Positions 1 through 9,058 of a stretch of 64,000 bases of DNA are shown here, piece by piece (positions within the stretch are counted from its first letter, which is position 1; every line of letters begins with the position of its first letter). Origin of the DNA: Rhizobium brockwellii (GTDB lineage Bacteria > Pseudomonadota > Alphaproteobacteria > Rhizobiales > Rhizobiaceae); assembly GCF_000769405.2 (NCBI RefSeq), contig NZ_CP053439.1, positions 2,356,001 to 2,420,000 on the forward strand, given 5' to 3'. A program made the position numbers and the translations under genes. A model generated the notes under the pieces. It worked only from the letters and a program-made list of their open reading frames with translations, was not told the origin of the DNA and made no database searches.

Positions 1-1099
1 GCGCAATCAGGCGCAAATGGCCGGCACGATCCGTCAGGTTGAAGATGCGCTCAGGCTCGGGCGTGCGCAACCACTGGAAATCAGCTGGCAATATGCCGCC
101 ATCGAAGTTGTATTCGCTACGCATCGGCTTTTCCCCGGGGACCGCGCCAAAGAGGCCCGGCACATCGACATCGGGCACTGAGGTGCCGTTTTCAAGATAG
201 AGCCAGTCATCGTCGCGCCAGACGCATTTCTGTAAGGATGTCTCGCGCCCCAGCGTGCAGCGCCGTTTCGGCGGTAGCGGCCGGCCGCAGAGATGGGTGT
301 GATAGGCCTCGCCCTCCGGCGTCTCGACATATTGACCGTGCCCTGCCCGCTGCAGCAGCACGCCCGGGTGATCCTTGGAGGTGATGAGATGCATGTTCGG
401 ATGCATTTCATAGGGTCCGTCGATCTTTCGCGACCGCGCCATGGTGACGGCATGGTCGTAGCCAGTACCGCCCTCGGCGGTGGTCAGATAATACCAGCCA
501 TTGCGCTTGAAGAGATGCGGGCCTTCGACGAGGCCGAGCGGACTGCCGGCGAAAATGTTCTTTATCGGCCCCTTCAGCGCCTTTGCCGCCGGATCCCATT
601 CCTGCAGCAGGATGCCGTCGAAGGCCGGCGATTTCGGCGAGCCGCCATAGCTTTCGGTGCGGTGGTTCCACTGCATGTTGACGAACCACTTGCGGCCGTC
701 ATCGTCATGGAAGAGCGAGGGATCGAAGCCGGAGGAATTCACATAGACCGGCTCGGACCAATCGGCCTCGATCGTAGGTGCCGTGACGATGTAGTTCGGC
801 GCATCCTTGAAATTGCCATCGTAGCGCTTGACGTCGGTATAGACCAGCCAGAACTGCCCGTCGGCATAGGACAGGCACGGCGCCCAGATGCCGCAGCTAT
901 CCGGATTGCCGCGCATGTCGAGCTGCGATCTGCGCTCCAGCGGCCGGCGCACCAGCGTCCAGTTCACCAGGTCGCGCGAATGGTGGATCTGCACGCCGGG
1001 ATACCATTCGAAGGTCGAGGTGGCGATGTAATAATCCGCGCCGACGCGGCAGATCGACGGGTCGGGGTTGAACCCCGGCAGAATGGGATTGCGGATCAT
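1..1099 (-). CDS. GH43 family glycoside hydrolase (beta-xylosidase/arabinosidase type), 3' end cut by window edge
   Basis: The frame is open from an ATG at 1099 to the left edge, giving 366 residues without a stop, so the gene continues outside. The N-terminus reads as a GH43 five-bladed propeller of the XynB-like subfamily: the FNPDPS motif puts the catalytic base at Asp13, GFDPS puts the pKa-modulating Asp at 126, and the LVEGPH motif puts the catalytic acid at Glu192. No signal peptide is visible, so it probably acts in the cytoplasm on imported oligosaccharides, releasing terminal xylose or arabinose. It is the last gene of the sugar locus but sits behind a terminator and has its own short upstream region with a palindrome. 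Exact substrate cannot be told. Confidence 0.9.
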   Translation of the reverse strand, partial: MIRNPILPGFNPDPSICRVGADYYIATSTFEWYPGVQIHHSRDLVNWTLVRRPLERRSQLDMRGNPDSCGIWAPCLSYADGQFWLVYTDVKRYDGNFKDAPNYIVTAPTIEADWSEPVYVNSSGFDPSLFHDDDGRKWFVNMQWNHRTESYGGSPKSPAFDGILLQEWDPAAKALKGPIKNIFAGSPLGLVEGPHLFKRNGWYYLTTAEGGTGYDHAVTMARSRKIDGPYEMHPNMHLITSKDHPGVLLQRAGHGQYVETPEGEAYHTHLCGRPLPPKRRCTLGRETSLQKCVWRDDDWLYLENGTSVPDVDVPGLFGAVPGEKPMRSEYNFDGGILPADFQWLRTPEPERIFNLTDRAGHLRLIA

Positions 1100-1134
1100 G
1101 ACAGGGTCTCCTCCGACCGGCGGTGGTTTTTTGC

Positions 1135-1144
1135 TGTACGTACA
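1135..1144. promoter_or_regulatory. Perfect 10-bp palindrome upstream of the GH43 gene
   Basis: TGTACGTACA is self-complementary and lies about 36 bp upstream of the GH43 start, in the 97-bp gap that follows a terminator. It could be an operator or part of the promoter. The assignment rests only on symmetry and position. Confidence 0.35.
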
Positions 1145-1157
1145 TCAGATCATAGCA

Positions 1158-1187
1158 GAAAAAGACCCGGAAGACTTGCCTCCGGGC
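1158..1187 (-). terminator. Rho-independent terminator after the aldo-keto reductase gene
   Basis: On the minus strand, 10 bp after the reductase stop codon, CCCGGA and TCCGGG (1186-1181 and 1171-1166) can pair and are followed by TCTTTTTC. Stem plus T-run is the classic intrinsic terminator layout. It separates the GH43 gene from the upstream operon. Confidence 0.75.
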
Positions 1188-1196
1188 CTGATGTGA

Positions 1197-2228
1197 CTAT
1201 TCGCGTTCGGCGGACTTTGCCCAGAGGTTGATGTCGGCCTCGCGGGCATAGACGTCGATCTCGGCAAGCTCCTCGACACTGAATTCGAGATTGTCGAGCG
1301 CCTTGACGCAATCGACGATCTGCGACGAGCGGCTGGCGCCGATCAGCGCCGACGTCACACGGCCACCGCGCAGTACCCAGGCGATCGCCATCTGCGCCAA
1401 CGTCTGGCCGCGCCTTTCGGCGATCTCGTTGAGCTTGCGGATATTGTCGATGATTGAAGGGCGGATGTAGTCGCGCTTGAGAAAGTGGTTCTGCGCCGCT
1501 CGGCTGTCTTCGGGAATGCCGCCGAGATATTTCGTCGTCAGCATGCCCTGGGCGAGTGGCGAGAAGACGATCGAGCCCATGCCGACCTCATCCAGCGTAT
1601 CGAGCAGCCTGTCGTCCTCGACCCAGCGGTTGAGCATCGAATAGCTCGGCTGGTGGATCAGGCACGGCGTGCCGAGATCCTTCAGGATCTTTGCAGCTTC
1701 GCGCGAGCGCTGCGAATTATAGGAGGAAATGCCGACATAGAGTGCCCGGCCGGAACGGACGATATGGTCGAGCGCGCCGCAGGTCTCTTCCAATGGCGTT
1801 TCCGGGTCGAAGCGGTGCGAATAGAAGATGTCGACATAATCGAGGCCCATGCGCTTCAGGCTTTGGTCGCAGGAGGCGATCAGATACTTGCGGCTGCCCC
1901 ATTCACCGTAAGGGCCGGGCCACATGTCGTAGCCGGCCTTGGAGGAAATGATCAGCTCGTCGCGAAGCCCGACGAATTCGGTGCGCATGATTTCACCGAA
2001 GGCGGTCTCGGCACTGCCGGCAGGCGGGCCGTAATTGTTGGCGAGGTCGAAATGGGTGATGCCGAGGTCGAAGGCCGTGCGGCACATATCGATTTTGCGG
2101 TCATGCGGCGTGTCGCCGCCGAAATTGTGCCAAAGGCCGAGCGAGACGGCCGGCAGCTTCAGGCCGGAACGGCCCGTGCGGTTATATTTCATTTTCGAAT
2201 AACGGTCTGCGGCCGGTTGCCAGCTCAT
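1197..2228 (-). CDS. yghZ: Aldo/keto reductase, YghZ (L-glyceraldehyde-3-phosphate reductase) type
   Basis: 343 residues, close to the usual length of this (alpha/beta)8 NADPH-dependent family. The tetrad is visible: Asp61, Tyr66, Lys97 and His138 (motifs FDLANNYG, SSKAGY, FYSHRFD). The N-terminal extension before the GLKLPAVSLGLWHNFG stretch matches the layout of E. coli YghZ, which supports the start at 2228. YghZ-like enzymes reduce glyceraldehyde 3-phosphate and related aldehydes. Here it is the last gene before a terminator in a sugar-catabolism operon, so its natural substrate may instead be a sugar or keto-sugar intermediate. It is separated from the preceding dehydrogenase gene by a palindromic repeat. 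Confidence 0.85.
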   Translation of the reverse strand: MSWQPAADRYSKMKYNRTGRSGLKLPAVSLGLWHNFGGDTPHDRKIDMCRTAFDLGITHFDLANNYGPPAGSAETAFGEIMRTEFVGLRDELIISSKAGYDMWPGPYGEWGSRKYLIASCDQSLKRMGLDYVDIFYSHRFDPETPLEETCGALDHIVRSGRALYVGISSYNSQRSREAAKILKDLGTPCLIHQPSYSMLNRWVEDDRLLDTLDEVGMGSIVFSPLAQGMLTTKYLGGIPEDSRAAQNHFLKRDYIRPSIIDNIRKLNEIAERRGQTLAQMAIAWVLRGGRVTSALIGASRSSQIVDCVKALDNLEFSVEELAEIDVYAREADINLWAKSAERE

Positions 2229-2260
2229 GAGACTCTCCTTGATAAAAATATCTGTCTAGT

Positions 2261-2332
2261 CGTCATGCTCGGCCCTGTGCCGAGCATCTGCCATCTTGTT
2301 TGCAGATCCTCGGCACAAGGCCGAGGATGACG
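2261..2332. repeat. RIME-like double-hairpin intergenic repeat, copy 1
   Basis: The element is two hairpins in tandem: CTCGGCCCTGTGCCGAG (2268-2284) and CTCGGCACAAGGCCGAG (2310-2326). Its ends, GTCATGCTCGG and CCGAGGATGACG, are nearly inverted copies, so the whole can also fold on itself. It fills the gap between the MocA-like dehydrogenase and the aldo-keto reductase genes. The second half is identical to that of the copy at 6874-6974. Short palindromic mosaic repeats of this look (RIME class) are common between rhizobial genes; membership of that exact family is inferred from appearance. Confidence 0.75.
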
Positions 2333-2382
2333 GTTCTGGCGGGATGCCTCGGGATCCAGTGAGATCCCGTTGCATCTTCTTA

Positions 2383-3516
2383 TCACTTCAAAAGCGCCTG
2401 CGCTTCTTCGATGCCCAGAGCAGCCGGTTGCGTGCAGGTTGTGGTCAGGTCGATGAAACGACCCTCTTCGCCCGACTTCAGGATCGAGGTCATGACGTCG
2501 ACGCCGTGCAGCGTGCGGTCGAGCGAGCAGCGCGCATCGCGGCCCTCGATCAGCGACATCGCCATGTCGGCAAGCCCGGCGGTGCGGTAATTGGCGCGCG
2601 ACCCGTTCGGACTTTCCTGGTTGATCTTGCCGAATGGATGCTCCCAGGCATCGAGCGGCTTGATGTCCTTGTCGCGGCCGCTGGCCTCGACGACGCCGCC
2701 GAAGAAGTTCGGGTCCGGCACGTAGAGCGAGCCGTCGGTGCCGTAGAGCTCCATATTGGCATGGCGGTGCGACCACACATCCCAGCTCGCCGTCAGCGTC
2801 ACCGTGGCACCGTTGACGAATTCGAGCAGCGCCTGGATCGTCGTCGGCGTCTTGACCGGGATGATCTCGCCATTGCGCGGCTCGCTGGTGATCGTGCGGG
2901 TGGGCGACGCCATCGAGGTCATGCCGCCGACGCGCTTCACCGGACCGATCAGGTTGATCAGGTTGGCGATGTAATAGGGGCCGAGATCGAGGATCGGGCC
3001 GCCGCCCGGCAGGAAGAAGAAATCCGGGTTCGGATGCCACATCTCCATGCCCGGGCTCATCACGTAGCAGGCGCCCGAGGTTATCCGGCCGATGCCGCCG
3101 TCGTCGATGAACTTGCGGGCGAGCTGATGGGCGCCGCCGAGGAAAGTGTCGGGCGCGCAGCCGACGGCAAGGTTCTTCTGCTTGGCGATGCGGCGAAGCT
3201 CCTCGCCCTCTTCAAGCGAAAGCACCAGCGGCTTTTCGGAATAGACGTGTTTTCCGGCCTCGAGGATCGCCTTCGATACCCGGAAATGCGCATCCGGTAT
3301 CGTCAGGTTGACGACGACGTCGATCTCGTCATTGACGAGAAGCTCGTCGATCGTCTGCGCTTTGACGCCATATTCCTTGGCGCGCGCCTCGGCCGCCTGC
3401 GCGTTGATATCGGCGCAGGCCAGCACCTTTAGCCCCTTGAAGAGCGGTGCCAGTGAGAAGTAAGTGGTGGAGATGTTGCCGCATCCGATGATGCCGACGC
3501 CAAGTTCCCTGGTCAT
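2383..3516 (-). CDS. Gfo/Idh/MocA family NAD(P)-dependent oxidoreductase
   Basis: 377 residues. The N-terminal Rossmann fold begins with GIIGCGNIS at residues 8-16 and the family EKP motif is at residues 94-96 (VYSEKPL), where the Lys contributes to substrate and cofactor handling. Family members oxidise or epimerise sugars and inositols with NAD(P). The gene follows the sugar isomerase after 9 bp and belongs to the same operon as the beta-mannosidase and ABC importer, which points to a role in processing the imported sugar. The specific substrate is not determinable from the sequence. Confidence 0.88.
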   Translation of the reverse strand: MTRELGVGIIGCGNISTTYFSLAPLFKGLKVLACADINAQAAEARAKEYGVKAQTIDELLVNDEIDVVVNLTIPDAHFRVSKAILEAGKHVYSEKPLVLSLEEGEELRRIAKQKNLAVGCAPDTFLGGAHQLARKFIDDGGIGRITSGACYVMSPGMEMWHPNPDFFFLPGGGPILDLGPYYIANLINLIGPVKRVGGMTSMASPTRTITSEPRNGEIIPVKTPTTIQALLEFVNGATVTLTASWDVWSHRHANMELYGTDGSLYVPDPNFFGGVVEASGRDKDIKPLDAWEHPFGKINQESPNGSRANYRTAGLADMAMSLIEGRDARCSLDRTLHGVDVMTSILKSGEEGRFIDLTTTCTQPAALGIEEAQALLK

Positions 3517-3525
3517 GGTGAAGCC

Positions 3526-4287
3526 TCAGTAGGTCTGGAAGGATGCGATCGAACGGCTGATATTGCGGTCGATGTCATTCGGGTTGTCGTGTTCGACGAC
3601 GTAGTGCTTGGCCTTGGTGGCGCGCAACGCCGTCATCAGCCTGGCCCACTCGACCTTGCCATGACCGACATCGGCCCAGCCGCTCTCATCCGTCGCCTCG
3701 CCGGCCGGTGCGATGTCCTTGACATGCACAGCGGTGATGCGCGGTCCGAGCTTCTCGATCCAGGCGAAGGGATCGCCGCCGCCGCGGATCACCCAGGCGA
3801 TATCGGCTTCCCAGGAAATGTCGGGCGCGCCTTCAAAGATGTGCTCGATCGGCCGCGAGCCATCCTGCAGCTTGAAGAATTCGAAATCATGATTGTGCCA
3901 GCCGAATTCGTAGCCGGCAGCCTTGTAGGGCTTGCTGATTTCCTGCAGGCGCTTGCCGAAGGCGACCCAGCCGGCAGCGTCGGACGGGCGTTCCTCGGCC
4001 GCCAGATGCGGCGCATAGATGGAATCCATGCCGAGGATCTTGGCAATGTTCAGCGACTTCTCGACCTCCTTCTCGAGGAAATCGGGGCTGAAATGGCCGC
4101 TCGCCATGACCAGGCCATTCTTGTCGAGCTCAGCGCGAAGGCTCTTCAGCCCGGCATCGTCGAGATCGGCATAGATACCGCCGAAGCCTTCGACTTCGGC
4201 ATAGCCCGCTTTGCCGAGCTTTTCGAAAATCACAGAATAAGGCTGGAAGTTGCGGGCGCTATAGAGCTGGTAGCTGAGTTTCGTCAT
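3526..4287 (-). CDS. Sugar phosphate isomerase/epimerase (xylose isomerase-like TIM barrel)
   Basis: 253 residues when started at the second of two adjacent ATGs (4287), which has AAGGAG at a 6-nt spacing; an upstream in-frame extension exists but has no such site. The sequence has the AP_endonuc_2/xylose isomerase-like barrel pattern, including AEVEGFGG near the N-terminus, WHNHDFEF in the middle, the VHVKDI motif and a late GHGKVEW segment that usually supply metal ligands. Such enzymes interconvert keto- and aldo-sugars or act with MocA-type dehydrogenases. It lies between the beta-mannosidase (37 bp upstream) and the dehydrogenase. Confidence 0.85.
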   Translation of the reverse strand: MTKLSYQLYSARNFQPYSVIFEKLGKAGYAEVEGFGGIYADLDDAGLKSLRAELDKNGLVMASGHFSPDFLEKEVEKSLNIAKILGMDSIYAPHLAAEERPSDAAGWVAFGKRLQEISKPYKAAGYEFGWHNHDFEFFKLQDGSRPIEHIFEGAPDISWEADIAWVIRGGGDPFAWIEKLGPRITAVHVKDIAPAGEATDESGWADVGHGKVEWARLMTALRATKAKHYVVEHDNPNDIDRNISRSIASFQTY

Positions 4288-4324
4288 CATGTTCTCCTTG
4301 GGCCTCGTGCCCATTCTTGCAAGA

Positions 4325-6784
4325 TCAATCCGCCGACTGGCAGGAATACAGTTCGTAGAACCGGAACTCCGGAAGCGCGCCACGATCAAGCGGCCGTGCC
4401 GGGGTAAAGGTGATGCGGCGGCTCTCGCCGGCCGCGAGATCGAAGGCATTGTCGGAATATTTGCCGTCCGTCTCGGTCTCGATCATCACGAAGAGCGCAA
4501 GTCCCCTAGCGGTGACGTTGATGTCGACGGAGCCATTCTCCTCGACATATTCGTGGATGACAGCAAGCCCCGCGGGCTCCAGCTCCAGCGCCTTATAGGT
4601 GCCGTTGACGTAATGCCCCTCGCCGCCCGTGCCGTTCGACGCGGTGAAGTGCCAGGCAAGCAGCGTTCCCTCGGGAATATCGGAGACGTCGATGCTCGTC
4701 GCAGTGACGGCCGCATCCGGCGAACACACGGCCTGCACGTCCTTCAGGTGCCGGCGTTCGCCCTTTACCGTCAGGATCGAGACTGCAAGATCAACGCGGA
4801 CATCGGCAAGCGTGTCGTTGACCAGCGAGAAGCGGATCGTCTTTCCGTCATCGGAAGGAATGGCAGCGACCGCGACCGGCTGGAAGAAGCGCTTGACGAG
4901 GTAGTGCATCGCCTTCCAGCGGCCGCCATAATCGAGGCTCGACCAGGATGCGACCGGCCAGGTGTCGTTGAGCTGCCAGTAGATCGTGCCCATGCAATGG
5001 GGTTTGAGCGACCGCCAGTATTCCACCGCTGTCTTGATCGCCAGCCCCTGCTGGATCTGGGAGAGATAGACGAAGTTCGGAAAATCCTTGGGGAAGCGGA
5101 AATAACGGAACATCGTGCCGGCGATGCGCTCGTTGCCGCCGGCATTCTTCTGGTGCAGCTCCATGACGGGGGAAGCGACGTTCATGTCCTTGTCCTCGGC
5201 ATAGGTCCTGATCACAGGCAGGGAGGTATAGGACTGGAAGCCGAATTCCGAGCAGAAGCGTGGACGCACCGAGCGGTAATTGTCGAACGACTTGTTCTCG
5301 TGCCAGACCGACCAGTAATGCATGTCGCCGGATCCGTCAGCATGCCAGGCATCGCCGAAGTCGAGATAGCCGGACGCCGGGCTCGACGGCCACCAGAGCG
5401 CGCCGGGCAGCGCCTTTTTCACCGCCTGCTCGATGGTGCGGTTGAGGCGATCATAGGAGACAAGATAGCGGTCGCGATCCTTTCTCGATTCCTCGAACCA
5501 GGTGAGCGCTCCGACCAGCTCATTGTCGCCGCACCAGAGCACGATCGAGGCATGCGAGGAGAGCCGGCGTACCTGGTAATCGACCTCGATCGTCACATTG
5601 TCGAGAAAGTCCTCGGTCGAGGGGTAGAGGTTGCAGGCGAACATGAAATCCTGCCAGACCATGAGGCCCAGCCGGTCGCAGAGATCGTAGAAATAATCCT
5701 GCTCATAGAAGCCGCCGCCCCAGACGCGGATCATGTTCATGTTGGCGGCTTTGGCCGATAGCAGCAGATCCTCGGTCTTCTCAGGCGAAGACAGCGAAAA
5801 CAGCGCGTCGGCCGGGATCCAGTTGGCGCCGCGGCAGAAGATCTCGCGGCCATTGACCTTGAAAGTGAAGCGGCTGCCTGACGCATCCGGCGTGGTGATC
5901 AGCTCGATAGTGCGAAGACCGATCTGCTTGGTCACCTCATCCGTCGGCAATTCGACGGATAGGCTGTAGAGCGCCTGCTCACCGCTGCCGGAGGGCCACC
6001 AGAGGCGTGGATTGTCGATATGGAAGAGGTGGTTGACATGCGTCTCGCCATTGACGTCGACATCCAGGCGCACGCGCTCGCCGTCGAGCTCGAAATAGAC
6101 CTGGGCAATGTCTGGCCCCTTGGAAAACAGCGTCGCCGTCACTTTGAGATCGACCGAGCCGTCATTATTGTGGGTCTGGCGGGTGACCACATGTTCGATG
6201 CGCGCGGTTTCGAGCTTCTTCAGCGCGATCGTCCCGTAAAGGCCGAGCGGGGCAATGGCGATGTTCCAGTCCCAGCCGAAATGGCATTGTGGCTTGCGCA
6301 GCATGTTGCCGTCGGGGATTGGCGAATTACCGGTGCTGTAGGGAATGTAGAACGGCTGCTGCTTCTGTCGCGCAGCGCCGACGGCGATGTTGGAGGCAAA
6401 GACGATGCGGATGCTGTTGTCGCCTGATTTCAGCATGCTGGAGACATCGGGCCGGTAGCGGCGGAAGCTGTTGTCGGCTTCGAGCGCCAGGAAGCCGTTG
6501 ACGTGGATGCTGGCGACCGTGTCGAGATAGTCGATATCGAGATACCAGTCGCCCTCGACCTCCTGAAGCGTGAAGCTGCGCTCGACCGCCCATTCGCGCT
6601 CGGCGACCCACTGCACCTTTTCCTCATTGCGGCCGAAATAGGGATCGGGGATCAATCCTGCCCGGTGAAGGGCCGTGTGCACGTCGCCCGGCAGCATGAT
6701 CGCGGTGCCGATCTCGCCGTCGACGGAGGCGAGCTGCCACGAACCGGAAAGGTCGATGTTGGGAGTAGTTGATCGATGCGTCAC
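4325..6784 (-). CDS. GH2 family beta-mannosidase
   Basis: 819 residues with the GH2 order: sugar-binding jelly-roll domain (about 1-190), Ig-like domain (about 200-300), catalytic TIM barrel (about 305-600) and a C-terminal beta domain. The acid/base is Glu422 in LWCGDNE and the nucleophile is Glu513 in CSEFGFQS; RVWGGGFYE and MVWQDFMFACNLYP are typical of beta-mannosidases rather than beta-galactosidases. No signal peptide is seen, so it should cleave mannosides in the cytoplasm after ABC import. It is encoded downstream of the importer, separated by a RIME-like repeat, and upstream of the isomerase. Confidence 0.9.
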   Translation of the reverse strand: MTHRSTTPNIDLSGSWQLASVDGEIGTAIMLPGDVHTALHRAGLIPDPYFGRNEEKVQWVAEREWAVERSFTLQEVEGDWYLDIDYLDTVASIHVNGFLALEADNSFRRYRPDVSSMLKSGDNSIRIVFASNIAVGAARQKQQPFYIPYSTGNSPIPDGNMLRKPQCHFGWDWNIAIAPLGLYGTIALKKLETARIEHVVTRQTHNNDGSVDLKVTATLFSKGPDIAQVYFELDGERVRLDVDVNGETHVNHLFHIDNPRLWWPSGSGEQALYSLSVELPTDEVTKQIGLRTIELITTPDASGSRFTFKVNGREIFCRGANWIPADALFSLSSPEKTEDLLLSAKAANMNMIRVWGGGFYEQDYFYDLCDRLGLMVWQDFMFACNLYPSTEDFLDNVTIEVDYQVRRLSSHASIVLWCGDNELVGALTWFEESRKDRDRYLVSYDRLNRTIEQAVKKALPGALWWPSSPASGYLDFGDAWHADGSGDMHYWSVWHENKSFDNYRSVRPRFCSEFGFQSYTSLPVIRTYAEDKDMNVASPVMELHQKNAGGNERIAGTMFRYFRFPKDFPNFVYLSQIQQGLAIKTAVEYWRSLKPHCMGTIYWQLNDTWPVASWSSLDYGGRWKAMHYLVKRFFQPVAVAAIPSDDGKTIRFSLVNDTLADVRVDLAVSILTVKGERRHLKDVQAVCSPDAAVTATSIDVSDIPEGTLLAWHFTASNGTGGEGHYVNGTYKALELEPAGLAVIHEYVEENGSVDINVTARGLALFVMIETETDGKYSDNAFDLAAGESRRITFTPARPLDRGALPEFRFYELYSCQSAD

Positions 6785-6873
6785 GATATCGTTTCCGATT
6801 TATGATTTTGAAAGAGACGGCGTTTGGTCGTCGTCCGGTAGCTGTCGTTCGTCAGGGCTCCTACCGCCCGCCT

Positions 6874-6974
6874 CACTCTCCGTCATCCTCGGGCTTGACC
6901 CGAGGATCCACACCGCATCCACCAGCAGCAACCGGCATGGATCCTCGGCACAAGGCCGAGGATGACGGAGAGTG
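6874..6974. repeat. RIME-like double-hairpin intergenic repeat, copy 2
   Basis: The ends are an 18-19 bp perfect inverted repeat starting CACTCTCCGTCATCC and ending GGATGACGGAGAGTG; inside are two small hairpins, CTCGGGCTTGACCCGAG and CTCGGCACAAGGCCGAG. The right half matches copy 1 at 2261-2332. It sits in the 233-bp gap between the ABC ATPase and beta-mannosidase genes, where a stable RNA structure could protect or terminate part of the transcript. Confidence 0.8.
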
Positions 6975-7017
6975 GGGTAGGCCCTCTCGCCGAATTCGCC
7001 GCCGCCCGCAGAACCTT

Positions 7018-8109
7018 CTAAAGACGCAGCTCGCTTTCGGCATCGAAGACCGAGGCGACCGTCATGTCGAAGCTGAGCTTCACCTTGGCTCCGACGTTGA
7101 AGCGGCGTGCGCCGTTGACACGTACCGACATCGTGTGACCGGCATGTTTCAGCCACAGCAGATTGTCCGCGCCCATCGGCTCCTCGATATCGACGGTGGC
7201 GTCATGTTCTTCGCCGCCGGTATTCTCGTTGACCTTGATGTGTTCTGGACGAACGCCGAGCACCACCTTGCGGCCGGGCTGCAGCGTTTCGCTAGCGTCG
7301 TAGGCAGCGAGCGAGAAAATGACGCCGTTGGCCGAAAAGGCAATGCCGTCGCCTGATTTGACCAGCTCGCCGTGCAGGAAATTCATCGACGGCGAGCCGA
7401 TGAAGCCGGCGACGAACAGATTGCGCGGCCTGTTGTAGATCGTCGTCGGATCGTCGAGCTGCTGGATGATGCCGCTCTTCATGATGGCGATCCGGTCGGC
7501 AAGCGTCAGCGCCTCGATCTGATCATGGGTGACGTAGATCATCGTGTTCTTCAGCGACTGGTGCAGCCGCTTGATCTCGACACGCAGCTCCGAGCGGAGT
7601 TTGGCGTCGAGGTTGGATAGCGGCTCATCGAACAGGAAGACGTCGACGTCGCGCACCAGTGCCCGGCCGATCGCCACGCGCTGGCGTTGGCCACCGGAGA
7701 GCTCGGCCGGCTTGCGCTTCAGGAGCGGCTGAATCTGCAGGATTTCGGAGGCACGCGCCACCCGCTTGTCGATCTCTGCCTGCGGCACCTTAGCGACGCG
7801 AAGACCGAAGGACAGGTTCTTCTCGACGGTCATCTGCGGATAGAGCGCATAGGACTGGAACACCATGCCGATGCCGCGGTCCTTCGGCTCTTCCCAGGTA
7901 ACATTCTTGCCCTTGATGAAGATCTGCCCTTCCGAGGCATCGAGCAGGCCGGCGATGCAATTTAGCAAGGTCGACTTGCCGCAACCGGACGAGCCGAGCA
8001 GCACGAGGAATTCGCCGTCATTGATGTCGAGGTTGAGATCCTTCAGCACGCTCACCGCGCCGAAGTTCAGCGACAGATCCTTGATGGAGACGCTTGCATT
8101 CATATTCAT
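7018..8109 (-). CDS. ABC transporter ATP-binding subunit, MalK/UgpC type
   Basis: 363 residues, as expected for the sugar-importer ATPase (CUT1) with a C-terminal TOBE/OB regulatory region. Walker A is GSSGCGKST (39-47), the Q-loop is at GMVFQSYALYP, the signature is LSGGQ (137-141), Walker B ends in FLFDEP (Asp161, Glu162) and the switch His is 195. AAGGG lies 8 nt before the ATG at 8109, and the gene begins 4 nt after the second permease gene. It energises import by the two permeases encoded just upstream. Confidence 0.93.
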   Translation of the reverse strand: MNMNASVSIKDLSLNFGAVSVLKDLNLDINDGEFLVLLGSSGCGKSTLLNCIAGLLDASEGQIFIKGKNVTWEEPKDRGIGMVFQSYALYPQMTVEKNLSFGLRVAKVPQAEIDKRVARASEILQIQPLLKRKPAELSGGQRQRVAIGRALVRDVDVFLFDEPLSNLDAKLRSELRVEIKRLHQSLKNTMIYVTHDQIEALTLADRIAIMKSGIIQQLDDPTTIYNRPRNLFVAGFIGSPSMNFLHGELVKSGDGIAFSANGVIFSLAAYDASETLQPGRKVVLGVRPEHIKVNENTGGEEHDATVDIEEPMGADNLLWLKHAGHTMSVRVNGARRFNVGAKVKLSFDMTVASVFDAESELRL

Positions 8110-8113
8110 GAGA

Positions 8114-9058
8114 TCAACCCTTCACTGCGCCGGCGGCGATGCCACGGACGAACAGCCGTCCCGACACGAAGTAGACGATGAGCGGCACGAGACCGGTGAG
8201 GATCGTTGCCGCCATGTTGACGTTGTATTCCTTCACGCCCTGGACGGAATTGACGATGTTGTTGAGCTGCACGGTCATCGGATAGGTATCCGGCCGGGTG
8301 AAGACCACGCCGAACAGGAAGTCGTTCCAGATGCCGGTCACCTGCAGGATCATCGCGACGACGAAGATCGGCAGCGACATCGGCAGCATGATCCGCAGGA
8401 AGATCTGCCAGAAGCCCGCACCGTCGACACGCGCCGCCTTGAACAGTTCCTCCGGCAGCGACACGAAATAGTTGCGGAAGAGCAGCGTCAGGATCGGCAT
8501 GCCGAAGATCGAATGCACGGCGACGAGGCCGGTCAGCGTGCCGTAGATGCCGATTTCGCGCAGGATGATGACGATCGGATAGATCATCACCTGATAGGGA
8601 ATAAATGCGCCGACGATGAGGATCGAGAAGAAAAGCTCGGATCCTCTGAAGCGCCAGTTTGCCAGCGCATAACCGTTCACCGAGGCAATCGCGATCGAGA
8701 TGATGACCGACGGCACCGTGATGCGCACCGAATTCCAGAAGCCGCGCGACAGGCCATCGCAGTTGAGGCCGGTGCAGGCCTGCGCCCAGGCTTTCACCCA
8801 GGGTTCGAAGGTGATCTCCATCGGCGGAGAAAAGATGTTGCCGAGACGGATTTCCGGCATGCCCTTCAGCGACGTCACGACCATCACATAGAGCGGCAGC
8901 AGATAGTAGAGCGCTGCGATCGTCAGTGTGCCATAGAGCATGATGTTGCGCGCCGACACCGCCGGGCGCGGCCGGGGGCCGCTGGGGCCTTCGCCGAGTT
9001 TCGGCGCGACGGCGTCGATGCCAGCAGCCGTGGTGTTGAGAGTTCCTACATCAGCCAC
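8114..9058 (-). CDS. ABC sugar transporter permease, MalG type
   Basis: 314 residues with six predicted membrane segments and the cytoplasmic EAA loop (EELFKAARVDGAGFWQIF) that docks onto the ATPase. A longer than usual N-terminal cytoplasmic stretch of about 35 residues precedes the first helix (ARNIMLYGTLTIAALYYLLP). A loop with paired Cys and the PWVKAW motif, typical of CUT1 MalG-like permeases, follows. Its start overlaps the end of the MalF-type permease gene by 8 bp, so the two are translationally coupled. Confidence 0.92.
   Translation of the reverse strand: MADVGTLNTTAAGIDAVAPKLGEGPSGPRPRPAVSARNIMLYGTLTIAALYYLLPLYVMVVTSLKGMPEIRLGNIFSPPMEITFEPWVKAWAQACTGLNCDGLSRGFWNSVRITVPSVIISIAIASVNGYALANWRFRGSELFFSILIVGAFIPYQVMIYPIVIILREIGIYGTLTGLVAVHSIFGMPILTLLFRNYFVSLPEELFKAARVDGAGFWQIFLRIMLPMSLPIFVVAMILQVTGIWNDFLFGVVFTRPDTYPMTVQLNNIVNSVQGVKEYNVNMAATILTGLVPLIVYFVSGRLFVRGIAAGAVKG

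Noticed and set aside
4289..5761. Long plus-strand open frame of about 490 codons opposite the beta-mannosidase gene
   Set aside because: It is the antisense shadow of a high-GC gene whose own frame carries full GH2 motifs; the translated shadow is Arg/His/Asp-rich with no family pattern.
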